In this document: positions 15,810 through 26,078 of the stretch, piece by piece | How the letters are laid out: each line of letters starts with the position of its first letter | Numbering within the stretch: position 1 is the stretch's first letter | NCBI RefSeq assembly: GCF_001424195.1 | Contig: NZ_LMOO01000001.1 | Location: 312,256 to 376,255 of the forward strand | Direction: 5' to 3' | DNA from: Cellulomonas sp. Leaf334 | Lineage (GTDB): Bacteria > Actinomycetota > Actinomycetes > Actinomycetales > Cellulomonadaceae | DNA length: 64,000 nt | Made by a program: the position numbers and the translations under genes | Notes under the pieces: generated by a model | The model's database searches: none | What the model was told of the DNA's origin: nothing | Seen by the model: the letters and a program-made list of their open reading frames with translations, nothing else

Positions 15810-15971
15810 GTGACGGAGTCCGTGGAGCACGAGGTGCCCGAGCTCGAGTACGACGAGACCGTGCCGCCCCGGCCGGAGGAGGAGATCGCGGACGCTGCGC
15901 GCGCCGTCCCTGATCCTGCCGGGCACGGTGGCGCACCCGCAGGCGAGCCGACGGCACGCGACGAGCCCTGA
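15810..15971 (+). CDS. Small acidic hypothetical protein (53 aa)
   Basis: A short reading frame: GTG at 15810, preceded by GGAAGGAG (15795-15802) at ideal spacing, TGA at 15969. It encodes MTESVEHEVPELEYDETVPP, then a further Glu/Asp-rich and Ala/Pro/Gly-rich tail. Third codon positions are almost all G or C, as in its neighbours, and a TACGGT hexamer lies about 30 bases upstream. No Cys, no membrane segment and no recognised family; predicted disordered. It lies between the MBL hydrolase and the GNAT gene on the same strand. I cannot assign a function. Confidence 0.55.
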   Translation: MTESVEHEVPELEYDETVPPRPEEEIADAARAVPDPAGHGGAPAGEPTARDEP

Positions 15972-16000
15972 GCGCCCATTCCTCCGACCTGAGGCATCCT

Positions 16001-16507
16001 GTGACTGTGCTTGTCCAACAGGTGGTGGAGAACGACTGGCGACTTGTCCAGGATGTCCGGTTGCGCGCCCTGCGTGAGGACCCGAACGTGTTCGGAGCGT
16101 CGCTGACCAGGGAGGAACGGTTCACCGAGTCCCACTGGCGGATGCGTGTGCGGACGACGACGACCTGGGTCGCCGTGGACGACGACGGCGTGGGCCGCGG
16201 GATCGTCACGATGATGCAGGAGCCCGGATCGCCGGTGGACGACCGGCACGTCGTCGCCCTCTGGGTGGCACCGGAGTCGCGTCGGCACGGCGTCGGCTGG
16301 TCCTTGCTCGACGCCGTGCGACAGGCGGCCGTCGCACAGGACGCCCGGACCGTGTCGCTCTGGCTGCTCGACGGCAACCATGCCGCGGGCGACCTGTTCG
16401 TGCGGGCCGGCTTCACGCGTACCGGCGAGCGGCAGGTGGTCCCGCGGGACCAGACGCAGACCGAGGAACGGTACGTCCTGACCCTGCGGGACGCCGCGCC
16501 CGCGTGA
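16001..16507 (+). CDS. GNAT-family N-acetyltransferase
   Basis: Acetyl-CoA-dependent acetyltransferase of 168 residues. The acetyl-CoA-binding motif A is VVALWVAPESRRHGVGWSLL (about residues 83-102); motif B is the FVRAGFTRTGERQ region near the C-terminus. The N-terminal segment VLVQQVVENDWRLVQDVRLR and ALREDPNVFGAS is typical of YhbS/RimI-like relatives that act on small molecules or protein N-termini. The substrate cannot be told. The start GTG 16001 has no strong ribosome binding site. The gene ends 17 bases before a convergent secreted-protein gene. Confidence 0.83.
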   Translation: MTVLVQQVVENDWRLVQDVRLRALREDPNVFGASLTREERFTESHWRMRVRTTTTWVAVDDDGVGRGIVTMMQEPGSPVDDRHVVALWVAPESRRHGVGWSLLDAVRQAAVAQDARTVSLWLLDGNHAAGDLFVRAGFTRTGERQVVPRDQTQTEERYVLTLRDAAPA

Positions 16508-16524
16508 TGACGCCGTCCGTCCGC

Positions 16525-16932
16525 TCAGAAGTGGCCGTTGACGTTCGCCGTGCTGGCGCTCCACCCGTTCGAGGCGCTGACCTTGGCGAAGATCTCGTCG
16601 CGTCCTTCCGGGTCCTCGTTGAGGGTGCCGTGCCAGACGAGCACCTCCATGGAGAACTCTCCGGTCGGGGTGTTGGTGGTGCGCGAGACCTGCAGGTCGT
16701 CGTTGAACACCGGGTCATCGCCGATGAGGCGCATGCCGACCCTGACCCCGGCTCCGTTGTGCACGTGGCCTGAGACGACGACGACGTAGTAGCCCGGGTG
16801 GTCCCACGACGGGCTGATGAAGAGCTCGGCGTAGGAGCTCACAGCCGCGGCGGGTCCCGCCGAGGCGATGGTTCCCGAGCCGGCCAGGACGACCGCCGTC
16901 GCAGCGACGGCAAGCTTGTGGCGCAGATGCAT
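16525..16932 (-). CDS. Small secreted protein of unknown function
   Basis: A 135-residue exported protein. Residues 1-30 are a signal peptide: basic MHLRHK, hydrophobic LAVAATAVVLAGSGTIASA, and an Ala-rich cleavage region GPAAAV. The mature part (SSYAELFISPSWDHPGYYVV, then VVSGHVHNGAGVRVGMRL) looks like a beta-rich fold without Cys. No family was recognised. GAGGAGG eight bases before the ATG is a strong ribosome binding site. A 17-base palindrome lies about 90 bases upstream of the start. An extracellular role is inferred from the signal peptide only. Confidence 0.75.
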   Translation of the reverse strand: MHLRHKLAVAATAVVLAGSGTIASAGPAAAVSSYAELFISPSWDHPGYYVVVVSGHVHNGAGVRVGMRLIGDDPVFNDDLQVSRTTNTPTGEFSMEVLVWHGTLNEDPEGRDEIFAKVSASNGWSASTANVNGHF

Positions 16933-17325
16933 GATGACCTCCTCGTCGGGTGGCCGCGTCGTCGCGGCCCGTGCGAAGGAGGAGGCCGTCGCGAGCCAGG
17001 CAGATACCGGGGGGTGGCCGACGTTATGTCATAACGTGCAGTCGGTGTCGATGGCTCGACGGTCGGGCGTCCGAGGACGTCACGGGCGCGGCACCTGGTC
17101 TGCAGGCCCGCAGGCGTCCCGGACGGGTGCTCGTGGGCGCCGTCGAACGGAGCGGACGCGATCGCCGGGCGCCACGGAGCCTGGCATTCGGCACGGCTCG
17201 TGGTGGCGACCAGGAACGACCCCTTCCCAGCGTGGAATCATGGCGTTACGCACATAGGCGGCACTATGCGAGAAACATAGAGAACGCTCGCCCGCACCCC
17301 CACACGGTGGGACGGTCGACGGACC
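16933..17325. other. Gene-free stretch of 393 bases
   Basis: No reading frame here has convincing coding character. It holds the ribosome binding site and presumed promoter of the secreted protein, the palindrome at 17021-17037, and a short CTATG/CATAG inverted pair near 17264-17280. Nothing else recognisable was seen. Confidence 0.5.
17021..17037. promoter_or_regulatory. 17-bp palindrome upstream of the secreted-protein gene
   Basis: ACGTTATG (17021-17028), one central T, CATAACGT (17030-17037): perfect 8-base arms. The AT-rich core stands out in 70%+ GC DNA and looks like a repressor operator. It lies 89-105 bases before the start of the minus-strand secreted protein. Confidence 0.55.
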
Positions 17326-18300
17326 TCAGGCGACGTCGAGGTACAGCGCCGTGAGACCCGCCAGCAGCGGCCCCAGGATGACGATCCCGGCAGTGAGCTC
17401 CTTGAGGAGCGTCGCGTTCAGGCCGAGCTGTTCTTCGATCGTCGTGCGGTTGGCGAGCTCGGCGGCGACCTCCGCGTCGGCCACGGTTGCCAAGGGCGAC
17501 AGGACCGACAGCAGCGTGTAGCCCTCCGTCTGCAGTGCCTGGCGCGCGAACCCGTACACCACCGCGACGAAGACGGTCCCCGTCAGGCCGAAGATGACGA
17601 CCGTGGCCACCGGTGCGGGTTCCCGTCCTACGGGCAGGCTCATCTGACCCGCTGCACCGAGTGCGAGGGTCGCCAGAGCCACGAGGCCACCCAGCGGTGG
17701 CAGCATGCTCCGCGCGATGTCCCGAAGCGTCAGGTACTCCTGCACGCGGGCGCCGAGGTGGATTCCCGGCGGCACGGAACGGACTGCGCTGCGGACGTCG
17801 ACGAGCGCCGCAGCGATGGGGCTCGACCCCAGGATGGCGACAATGACGAGGACACCGCCCCGCACGGACCCGGCCGAGGGATCGCGAGCCAGCGTCGCCG
17901 TCACCACTGCCGTGAGGAGCAGGACGAGCGCGAAGCTCAGGTGGTGGGTCGTCTGTCGTGGGACGGCGCGGATCGAGTGGATCAGCCGGTCTCGGCGTCG
18001 GCCGAGATCGAGGCAGCAGCCCGACGCGACGGTCAGGGCCGTGGCGAGGATGCCCCACGCGACGAACGGGTCGTCCCTCCACGGACGGTCGCGGCCCGTC
18101 GACGCCCAGACGACCACCGACACGCCGAGGACCAGTCCGCCCGCGATCGAGATCGCGAGCCGGAGCCAGGCATGCCAGCGCTGACGCGCTCGGTCCCGAC
18201 GCTCGCCCGTCGCCCCCACACCTCGAGCGTTCCGCAGCGCGTCGGCGGAGTCCAGAGCGCTCGGCGCCCTCGTGATCGCGAGACCGGCGTGAGGCTCCAC
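17326..18300 (-). CDS. Polytopic membrane protein of unknown function
   Basis: A 324-residue protein with about seven hydrophobic segments (roughly 46-66, 80-98, 124-142, 155-173, 205-224, 238-260, 298-320). A basic N-terminus (GERRDRARQRWHAWLR) precedes the first helix, and a cytoplasmic stretch EVAAELANRTTIEEQLGLNA precedes the last. No transporter or enzyme motif was recognised. The start GTG 18300 is preceded by GGGGGAG, which supports it; TAGTGT at 18345-18340 on the minus strand could be its -10. It diverges from the tyrosine recombinase. Codon use is like its neighbours. Confidence 0.7.
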   Translation of the reverse strand: MEPHAGLAITRAPSALDSADALRNARGVGATGERRDRARQRWHAWLRLAISIAGGLVLGVSVVVWASTGRDRPWRDDPFVAWGILATALTVASGCCLDLGRRRDRLIHSIRAVPRQTTHHLSFALVLLLTAVVTATLARDPSAGSVRGGVLVIVAILGSSPIAAALVDVRSAVRSVPPGIHLGARVQEYLTLRDIARSMLPPLGGLVALATLALGAAGQMSLPVGREPAPVATVVIFGLTGTVFVAVVYGFARQALQTEGYTLLSVLSPLATVADAEVAAELANRTTIEEQLGLNATLLKELTAGIVILGPLLAGLTALYLDVA

Positions 18301-18392
18301 AGCGCTCCCCCACGGCTCACGTCACGCGGGCGCTCCGGGACACTATGCGCGCAACTGCGGCGCGGCGCCGCCCTCGGCGCGTGGAGCCGACC

Positions 18393-18398
18393 TACGGT
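18393..18398 (+). promoter_or_regulatory. Leaderless-type -10 before the tyrosine recombinase
   Basis: TACGGT, exactly 7 bases before ATG 18406, without a Shine-Dalgarno. This fixes the recombinase start. Confidence 0.6.
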
Positions 18399-18405
18399 GC
18401 GACGC

Positions 18406-19407
18406 ATGGGTGTGCCGCTGAGCGAGGTCGTCGACCAGTTCCTCATCGACCGTGCGACGCTCACGCGCCGTGGCCTCACGGAGAGCTCACGGGAGAACTA
18501 CCGCCGGGACATCGTCGTGTGGGCCACCGTGATCGCCCGCCAGACCGGACGGCTCGGCGACAAGCCCACAGCCGAGGACCCCGCTCCGCTGACCGTCGTC
18601 CTCGTCGACGACCTGACCGAGACGCAGATCAAGAACGCGTACCGCGTCATCCGTCTCCAGGAAGCCGTGAGCACGACGCAGCGCCGGGTCGGCACGCTGC
18701 GGCTGCTGTGCCACTGGCTCCAGCTGGAGGGGCATCTCGGCGTCGACCCGACGCTGCGCATCGAGGCGCCCGAGCGCCCGGTCCGTCTGCCTGCCGGCTG
18801 GAACGACGACGAGCTCGAGCGGCTCGCCGACGCGGTGTGGGAGGAGCGCAAGGCTCACGCCCGCCGCTGGCCCGCCCTGGAGCGCGCCACGTTCGCGCTG
18901 CTGTCCACCACGGGCGTCCGTGCCGCCGAGCTGTGCGCAGTCTCCGAGCAGTCGCTCCGGCGCGACTCCGGCGGCGAGGTCGTCATGTCGGTGATCGGGA
19001 AGGGCAACCGGCAGCGGATCGTCCCGGTGCCCCCGGAGGCGATCACGTTCGTCGAGGAGTACCTCCAGGAGCGCACCGCACGGTTCGGCACGCTGCCGGC
19101 CGCCTCTCCCCTGCTGCGTCGGGCCGACGGCGTCCCGCTCACGCGTGGCGCCCTCCGCCACCTCGTCGACGGGTGGATCGCCCGCTCCGGGGTGCCCAAG
19201 CAGGAGGGCGAGTCGGCGCACGGTTTCCGGCACACCTACGCCAAGGGACTGATCCGCTCCGGGGTGCCCGCGCCCGCGGTGCAGGCGCTCCTCGGCCACG
19301 AGGACCTGAAGACCACCGGCATCTACGTGAAGGCCACGGCGGCCGACGTCCGCGACGCCGCCCTCCTCTCCCCCGCCCGACAGGTGCTGCGCGCGCGCAC
19401 CCGGTAG
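18406..19407 (+). CDS. Tyrosine recombinase/integrase family protein (Xer-like)
   Basis: Site-specific DNA recombinase of 333 residues. The SAM-like N-terminal DNA-binding domain covers about residues 1-110 (GLTESSRENYRRDIVVW). The catalytic domain carries all key residues: Arg in STTGVRAAELCAVS, Lys in VIGKGNRQRIVPV, H-x-x-R in AHGFRHTYAKGL, His in LLGHEDLKT, and the nucleophile Tyr in TGIYVKATA. Length and layout resemble XerC/XerD, but the N-terminal domain is atypical, and no phage, plasmid or integron genes surround it. It may be an orphan resident recombinase or a relic of a lost element. The ATG at 18406 is supported by a leaderless promoter. Confidence 0.88.
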   Translation: MGVPLSEVVDQFLIDRATLTRRGLTESSRENYRRDIVVWATVIARQTGRLGDKPTAEDPAPLTVVLVDDLTETQIKNAYRVIRLQEAVSTTQRRVGTLRLLCHWLQLEGHLGVDPTLRIEAPERPVRLPAGWNDDELERLADAVWEERKAHARRWPALERATFALLSTTGVRAAELCAVSEQSLRRDSGGEVVMSVIGKGNRQRIVPVPPEAITFVEEYLQERTARFGTLPAASPLLRRADGVPLTRGALRHLVDGWIARSGVPKQEGESAHGFRHTYAKGLIRSGVPAPAVQALLGHEDLKTTGIYVKATAADVRDAALLSPARQVLRARTR

Positions 19408-19412
19408 GAGAT

Positions 19413-19841
19413 TCAGGCGACGGCCTTCTTCACCAGCTCCGCGATGTGCTTCTCGTCGGCTGCCGTGAGCGAGACGAGTGCGAACGCCGTCGGCCACATC
19501 GAGCCGTCGTCCAGCTTCGCGTCCTCGTTGAAGCCGAGGGTCGCGTACCGCGTCTTGAACTTCGAGGCCGCCTGGAAGAAGACGATGACCTTGCCTTCCT
19601 TGGTGGCGTAGGCGGGTTGCCCGTACCAGGTCTTGGGCAGGAGGTCGGGTGCGGTCTCGGTGACGATGGCGTGGATGCGCTCCGCCATCACGCGGTCGCC
19701 GGAGTCCATCTCGGCGATCTTGGCGAGCAGGTCCTTCTCGCCGTTGGCCGCCTTCGAGCCGCGGCGGGTCTCCTTGGCGCGTTCCTTCATCGCGTCGCGC
19801 TCTTCCTCGGTGAACGCTCCGGCCTTCTTGCTCTCAGGCAT
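19413..19841 (-). CDS. DUF1801 / iron-chaperone-like protein
   Basis: A 142-residue protein whose C-terminal 90 residues match the DUF1801 (YdhG-like) fold: DRVMAERIHAIVTETAPDLL, KTWYGQPAYATKEGKVIVFF, KTRYATLGFNEDA. The N-terminal 40 residues are Lys/Glu-rich (EERDAMKERAKETRRGSKAA) and probably helical. Relatives are linked to iron handling in frataxin-like roles, but evidence is thin. It lies 30 bases downstream of the UvrA-like gene on the same strand and is probably cotranscribed. Its stop is only 5 bases from the convergent recombinase stop. Confidence 0.78.
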   Translation of the reverse strand: MPESKKAGAFTEEERDAMKERAKETRRGSKAANGEKDLLAKIAEMDSGDRVMAERIHAIVTETAPDLLPKTWYGQPAYATKEGKVIVFFQAASKFKTRYATLGFNEDAKLDDGSMWPTAFALVSLTAADEKHIAELVKKAVA

Positions 19842-19871
19842 GGTCCGATCCCTTCTCGTGGTTCGTGGTGG

Positions 19872-22235
<2,364 letters not shown>

Positions 22236-22291
22236 CGTGGCTCCCTCGGTGTCGTGGGGGTGCCGGGCGGTCTCGAACTCACCAGCGTCGC

Positions 22292-22702
22292 TCAGCCGAG
22301 CTCGTTGATCCGCAGGAGGTTGCCCGACGGGTCCCGGAACGCGCAGTCGCGCACGCCGTACGGCTGGTCCGTCGGCTCCTGGACGACCTCGGCGCCGCCG
22401 GCCTCGAGCCGTGCGAACACGCTGTCGAGGTCGTGGGTCGCCAGGGTGATGGCGGCGTAGCTGCCCTTCGCCATCATCTCGACGATCGTGCGGCGCTCGT
22501 CGTCCGTGAGGCCGGGCTCGGCTGCGGGCGGGTGCAGGACGATCGCCGGTGCCGACGGGTCGGCGGGGCCGACCGTGATCCAGCGCAGGCCGTTGTAGCC
22601 GACGTCGTTGCGGACCTCGAAGCCGAGGATGTCGCGATAGAACGCCAGGGCGGCGTCCGCGTCGTCGTGCGGGAGGAAGGCGTAGTGGAGGGTGAGGTCC
22701 AT
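22292..22702 (-). CDS. VOC-family (glyoxalase/bleomycin-resistance-like) protein
   Basis: A 136-residue vicinal-oxygen-chelate protein. N-terminal half: [31 protein letters not shown]-terminal half: [40 protein letters not shown] and [11 protein letters not shown], with the terminal Glu typical of a metal ligand. It could be a drug-binding, dioxygenase or isomerase member; the sequence does not decide. The ATG at 22702 is fixed by TAGCGT 7 bases upstream (leaderless). It lies in a same-strand series with the AraC regulator above and the UvrA-like ATPase below. Confidence 0.83.
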   Translation of the reverse strand: MDLTLHYAFLPHDDADAALAFYRDILGFEVRNDVGYNGLRWITVGPADPSAPAIVLHPPAAEPGLTDDERRTIVEMMAKGSYAAITLATHDLDSVFARLEAGGAEVVQEPTDQPYGVRDCAFRDPSGNLLRINELG

Positions 22703-22707
22703 GACGG

Positions 22708-23157
22708 TCACGCTAGGTGGGGTTCCGGGGTCCGCGCTTCTCGATTCCTGACCGGTCTGGTCACCTGCTTGGCGACGCACGAGGGCATCCCCTCGGTCAC
22801 GCCCGCGTGCTCGCGGCGGTAGACGCTCGGGGGCACGCCGACCAGCTCGGTGAAGCGTGTGCTGAACGTCCCGAGGGACGAGCAGCCGACCGCGAAGCAG
22901 ACCTCGGTGACACTCAGGTCCCCGCGGCGGAGCAGGGACATCGCACGTTCGATGCGGCGGGTCATGAGGTAGGCGTACGGGGACTCGCCGTAGGCGCGTC
23001 GGAACTCACGACTGAGGTGCCCGGCCGACATGTGCGCGCCCCGCGCGAGCGCCTCGACGTCCAGGGGCTGGGCGTACTCGCGGTCGATCCGGTCCCGCAC
23101 GCGTCGCAGACGCACGAGGTCGCTCAGGTGCTGGGCCGTGGCCGGCGTGCTGCTCAC
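22708..23157 (-). CDS. AraC-family transcriptional regulator
   Basis: Small regulator consisting almost only of the AraC DNA-binding domain: YAQPLDVEALARGAHMSAGH, LSREFRRAYGESPYAYL, RIERAMSLLRRGDLSVTEVC and FAVGCSSLGTFSTRF. The last segment, ELVGVPPSVYRRE, closes the second helix-turn-helix. No ligand domain is present. The start is uncertain: GTG 23157 gives 149 residues, while the frame stays open to 23229 and would then overlap the divergent oxidoreductase start. Downstream VOC and UvrA-like genes and the divergent oxidoreductase are likely targets. Confidence 0.83.
   Translation of the reverse strand: MSSTPATAQHLSDLVRLRRVRDRIDREYAQPLDVEALARGAHMSAGHLSREFRRAYGESPYAYLMTRRIERAMSLLRRGDLSVTEVCFAVGCSSLGTFSTRFTELVGVPPSVYRREHAGVTEGMPSCVAKQVTRPVRNREARTPEPHLA
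22710..22715 (-). promoter_or_regulatory. Leaderless-type -10 before the VOC gene
   Basis: TAGCGT on the minus strand, 7 bases before ATG 22702. It lies inside the last codons of the AraC gene. Confidence 0.6.
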
Positions 23158-23193
23158 CCGCACGATCGTGCCACGCGGCAGCACCGTCCGGCA

Positions 23194-23220
23194 TATAGTT
23201 GAAGCATCAACCACAAGGAG
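23194..23220 (+). promoter_or_regulatory. -10 and ribosome binding site of the LLM/FAD oxidoreductase
   Basis: TATAGT (23194-23199) is a strong -10. AAGGAG (23215-23220) lies 7 bases before ATG 23228. A short TTGA/TCAA inverted pair lies between them. The divergent AraC gene begins in the same stretch, so an AraC site is plausible. Confidence 0.55.
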
Positions 23221-23227
23221 CCGCTCC

Positions 23228-25519
23228 ATGCCTGACTACGGACACGAGCTCGTGCTCGGCACCTTCCTGACCCCCGCTGCCGAGAACCCCCAGCAGGTCG
23301 TCGCGCTCGCGCAGGCGAGCGAGCGCGCCGGGCTCGACCTCGTGACGTTCCAGGACCACCCGTACCAGCCGGCGTTCCTCGACACATGGACCCTGCTCTC
23401 CTGGGTCGCCGCATCGACGGAGCGCATCCACGTCGCGGGCAACGTGCTCAACCTCCCGCTGCGCCCCCCTGCGGTCCTCGCACGCGCCGCGGCGAGCCTC
23501 GACCTGCTGTCGGGCGGCCGGTTCGCGCTGGGCCTCGGCTCCGGGGCGTTCTGGGACGCGATCGTCGCGATGGGGTCCCCGCGGCTCACCCCCGGACAGG
23601 GCGTGGACGCACTGGACGAGGCCATCGACATCGTCCGCGGCATCTGGGACACGAACGAGCGGACCCCGCTGCGTGTCCACGGGACCCACCACCGCGTCGA
23701 CGGGGCCAAGCGCGGCCCGGCGCCAGCCCACGACATCCCCATCTGGGTCGGCGCGTACAAGCCGCGGATGCTCGGTCTCGTGGGCCGCAAGGCGGACGGC
23801 TGGCTGCCGAGCCTCGGCTACCTGAAGGACGGAGACCTGGCCGCGGGCAACGCCCGGATCGACGAGGCGGCAGAGGCGGCCGGCCGCGACCCGCGGGAGA
23901 TCCGCCGCCTGCTCAACCTCGGTGGCGGGTCCTTCTCCGGCGCCGGCTTCCTCCAGGGGCCGCCCGATCGCTGGGTCGAGGACCTGCTCCCGCTCGTCCT
24001 GGACGACGGCATCTCGACGTTCATCCTCGGCAGCGACGACCCTGCGGCGATCGCGCGGTTCGGCGAGGAGGTCGCGCCCGTCCTCCGCGACGCCGTGGCC
24101 GCGGCGCGCACGGCAGCCGGGACCCGGACGGGCTCGGTCCGCCCCGCCGCACTCCTGGCCAGGCGGCGGGCCGGGATCGACTACGACGGCCTGCCCGACT
24201 CGCTCGTCGCGACCGCCGTGGAACCCGGTGACCGCGAGTACGCCCGCGTCCGCTCGTCGTACGTCTACGCGGGCTCCCCCGGGCTCGTCCTGCGACCCCA
24301 GGACGCCGAGGCGGTCCGGGACGCGCTCGCCTTCGCGAGAGCGCAGGAGGTGCCCTTCGCGGTGCGCAGCGGGGGGCACGGGATCAGCGGCCGGTCCACC
24401 AACGACGGCGGCATCGTGATCGACGTCGGCGCGCTCGACACCGTCGAGGTGCTCGACCGTGAGCAGCGGCTCGTCCGCCTCGGAGCGGGCGCCCGCTGGG
24501 GCGACGTGGCGGCCGCGCTGTCGCCGCACGGCCTCGCCATCAGCTCGGGCGACTACGGCGACGTCGGGGTCGGCGGACTCGTCACCGCCGGCGGGCAGGG
24601 CTTCCTCGGACGGTCGTACGGGCTCACTCTCGACCATGTGGTCGCCGCCGAGGTCGTCCTCGCGGACGGGCGCCTGGTGCGGACCGACGCCGACCACGAG
24701 CCCGACCTGTTCTGGGCAGTGCGCGGCGCGGGCGCGAACGTCGGCATCCTCACCGCCGTGGAGATCGAGGCGGCCGAGGTCGGCGACGTCGTCCACGCGA
24801 CGATTATCTTCGACGCGACCGACACCGCCCCGTTCGTGCAGGCCTGGGCGGAGCTCGTGGAGTCCGCGCCGCGCGAGCTCACCAGCTTCCTCAGCCTGGT
24901 GCCCGCCCGGGGCCAGGACCCCGCCGTCGGGTACACGATCGTCGTCTGGGCGAACGACGACACGGAGGCCGCCGTCGTCGCCCTGGAACGGTTCCTGGAC
25001 CTGGCACCGGTGCTCCAGCAGCAGGCCCGGCTGGTGCCCTACGCCGCGACGGTCGCCGCCCACCACGGCGAGCACACCGGTGGCTCCGCGCCCGCCACCC
25101 GTGGAGGGCTGGTCGAGCACGTGACCCCCGAGCTCGCCGCACTGCTCGCCGGGCTCCTGGCCGGCGGCGACGCCGACATGGTGCAGCTGAGGGCGGTCGG
25201 GGCCGCGGTCAACGACGTCGACCCGGCGGCCACCGCCTACGCCCACCGGTCGCAGAACTTCTCGCTCCTCGCCTCCGCCCGGGGCAGCCGCCGCGCCGGG
25301 ATCGACGCATGGTGGGAGCGGCTCGGACCGCACCTCGACGGGGTCTACCTCAGCTTCGAGACGAACCAGTCCCCCGACCGGCTCGCCCAGGCGTTCCCTC
25401 CCGCCACGCTCGCGCGTCTCGGGCGGCTCAAGGCCGTGTACGACCCCGACCACGTGTTCGACGGCAACTTCGGGGTCGCACCGACGCCCGACGAGCCGCG
25501 TGCCACGATGGCGACATGA
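23228..25519 (+). CDS. Fusion of LLM-class (F420/FMN) oxidoreductase with BBE-like FAD oxidase
   Basis: Two flavoenzymes in one 763-residue chain. Residues about 1-300 are a luciferase-like (LLM) barrel: RAGLDLVTFQDHPYQPAFLD, RIHVAGNVLNLPLRPPAVLA, LLSGGRFALGLGSGAF, IPIWVGAYKPRMLGLVGRKA. Residues about 330-755 are a PCMH/berberine-bridge-type FAD domain: PFAVRSGGHGISGRSTNDGG, whose His is the usual covalent FAD anchor, then GVGGLVTAGGQGFLGRSYGL, DLFWAVRGAGANVGI and the terminal AVYDPDHVFDGNFG. The second covalent Cys of BBE enzymes is replaced by Asp/Tyr in SGDYGDVG. Substrate unknown. The start is supported by AAGGAG. The next gene overlaps by ATGA. Confidence 0.86.
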   Translation: MPDYGHELVLGTFLTPAAENPQQVVALAQASERAGLDLVTFQDHPYQPAFLDTWTLLSWVAASTERIHVAGNVLNLPLRPPAVLARAAASLDLLSGGRFALGLGSGAFWDAIVAMGSPRLTPGQGVDALDEAIDIVRGIWDTNERTPLRVHGTHHRVDGAKRGPAPAHDIPIWVGAYKPRMLGLVGRKADGWLPSLGYLKDGDLAAGNARIDEAAEAAGRDPREIRRLLNLGGGSFSGAGFLQGPPDRWVEDLLPLVLDDGISTFILGSDDPAAIARFGEEVAPVLRDAVAAARTAAGTRTGSVRPAALLARRRAGIDYDGLPDSLVATAVEPGDREYARVRSSYVYAGSPGLVLRPQDAEAVRDALAFARAQEVPFAVRSGGHGISGRSTNDGGIVIDVGALDTVEVLDREQRLVRLGAGARWGDVAAALSPHGLAISSGDYGDVGVGGLVTAGGQGFLGRSYGLTLDHVVAAEVVLADGRLVRTDADHEPDLFWAVRGAGANVGILTAVEIEAAEVGDVVHATIIFDATDTAPFVQAWAELVESAPRELTSFLSLVPARGQDPAVGYTIVVWANDDTEAAVVALERFLDLAPVLQQQARLVPYAATVAAHHGEHTGGSAPATRGGLVEHVTPELAALLAGLLAGGDADMVQLRAVGAAVNDVDPAATAYAHRSQNFSLLASARGSRRAGIDAWWERLGPHLDGVYLSFETNQSPDRLAQAFPPATLARLGRLKAVYDPDHVFDGNFGVAPTPDEPRATMAT

Positions 25520-25989
25520 GCACCGACGACATCGCCGACGTCATCGCGCGCGTCGAGCAGCAGGAGCACGACCTCGTCTTCGCGACCTTCACCCACGACG
25601 ACGCCTGGCGCCTCGGCTGCCTGCTCGTCGAGATCGCCCAGGAGCGCGACCTGCCGGTCACCGTGGACATCCGCCGCGGGACCCAGCAGCTCTTCCACGC
25701 GGCACGCCCGGGGACGACGCCCGACAACGACAGCTGGGTCGAGCGCAAGGTCCGCGTCGTGGAGAGGTTCGGGGCGTCGTCGTACCTCGTCGGCCTGCGT
25801 GCGACGGTCAAGGGCACGACGTTCGCGGCGCAGCACGACCTGCCGCTGCAGCAGTTCGCCGCGCACGGCGGGGCGTTCCCCGTGCGCGTCCGCGACGTCG
25901 GCATCGTGGGCGTGGTGACGGTCTCGGGTCTCCCCCAGGCCGACGACCACGCGCTCGTCGTCGAGGCGCTCGTCGCGCACCTCGCCTGA
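25516..25989 (+). CDS. UPF0303 (DUF967) heme-degrading-domain-like protein
   Basis: A 157-residue protein of the UPF0303 family: ARVEQQEHDLVFATFTHDDA, WRLGCLLVEIAQERDLPVTV, DIRRGTQQLFHAARPGTTPD, NDSWVERKVRVVERF and HGGAFPVRV, closing with GVVTVSGLPQADDHALVVEA. The fold is shared with GlcG/HbpS heme-binding proteins, hence the domain name, but activity for this branch is unproven. ATG 25516 overlaps the stop of the fused oxidoreductase (ATGA), so the two are translationally coupled and probably act together. Confidence 0.82.
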   Translation: MSTDDIADVIARVEQQEHDLVFATFTHDDAWRLGCLLVEIAQERDLPVTVDIRRGTQQLFHAARPGTTPDNDSWVERKVRVVERFGASSYLVGLRATVKGTTFAAQHDLPLQQFAAHGGAFPVRVRDVGIVGVVTVSGLPQADDHALVVEALVAHLA

Positions 25990-26078
25990 GCCGCCCACAG
26001 CCCCCTCGGGCGCGGTGACCACCCACCGATCACCGTGGCCGGGCACCGACTCCCTCGGGTGCGCCCGATCCTGGCGGC

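Noticed and set aside
17262..18349. Direct repeat CACTATGCG on both sides of the membrane-protein gene as att sites
   Set aside because: Nine bases are too short and the repeat does not flank the recombinase.
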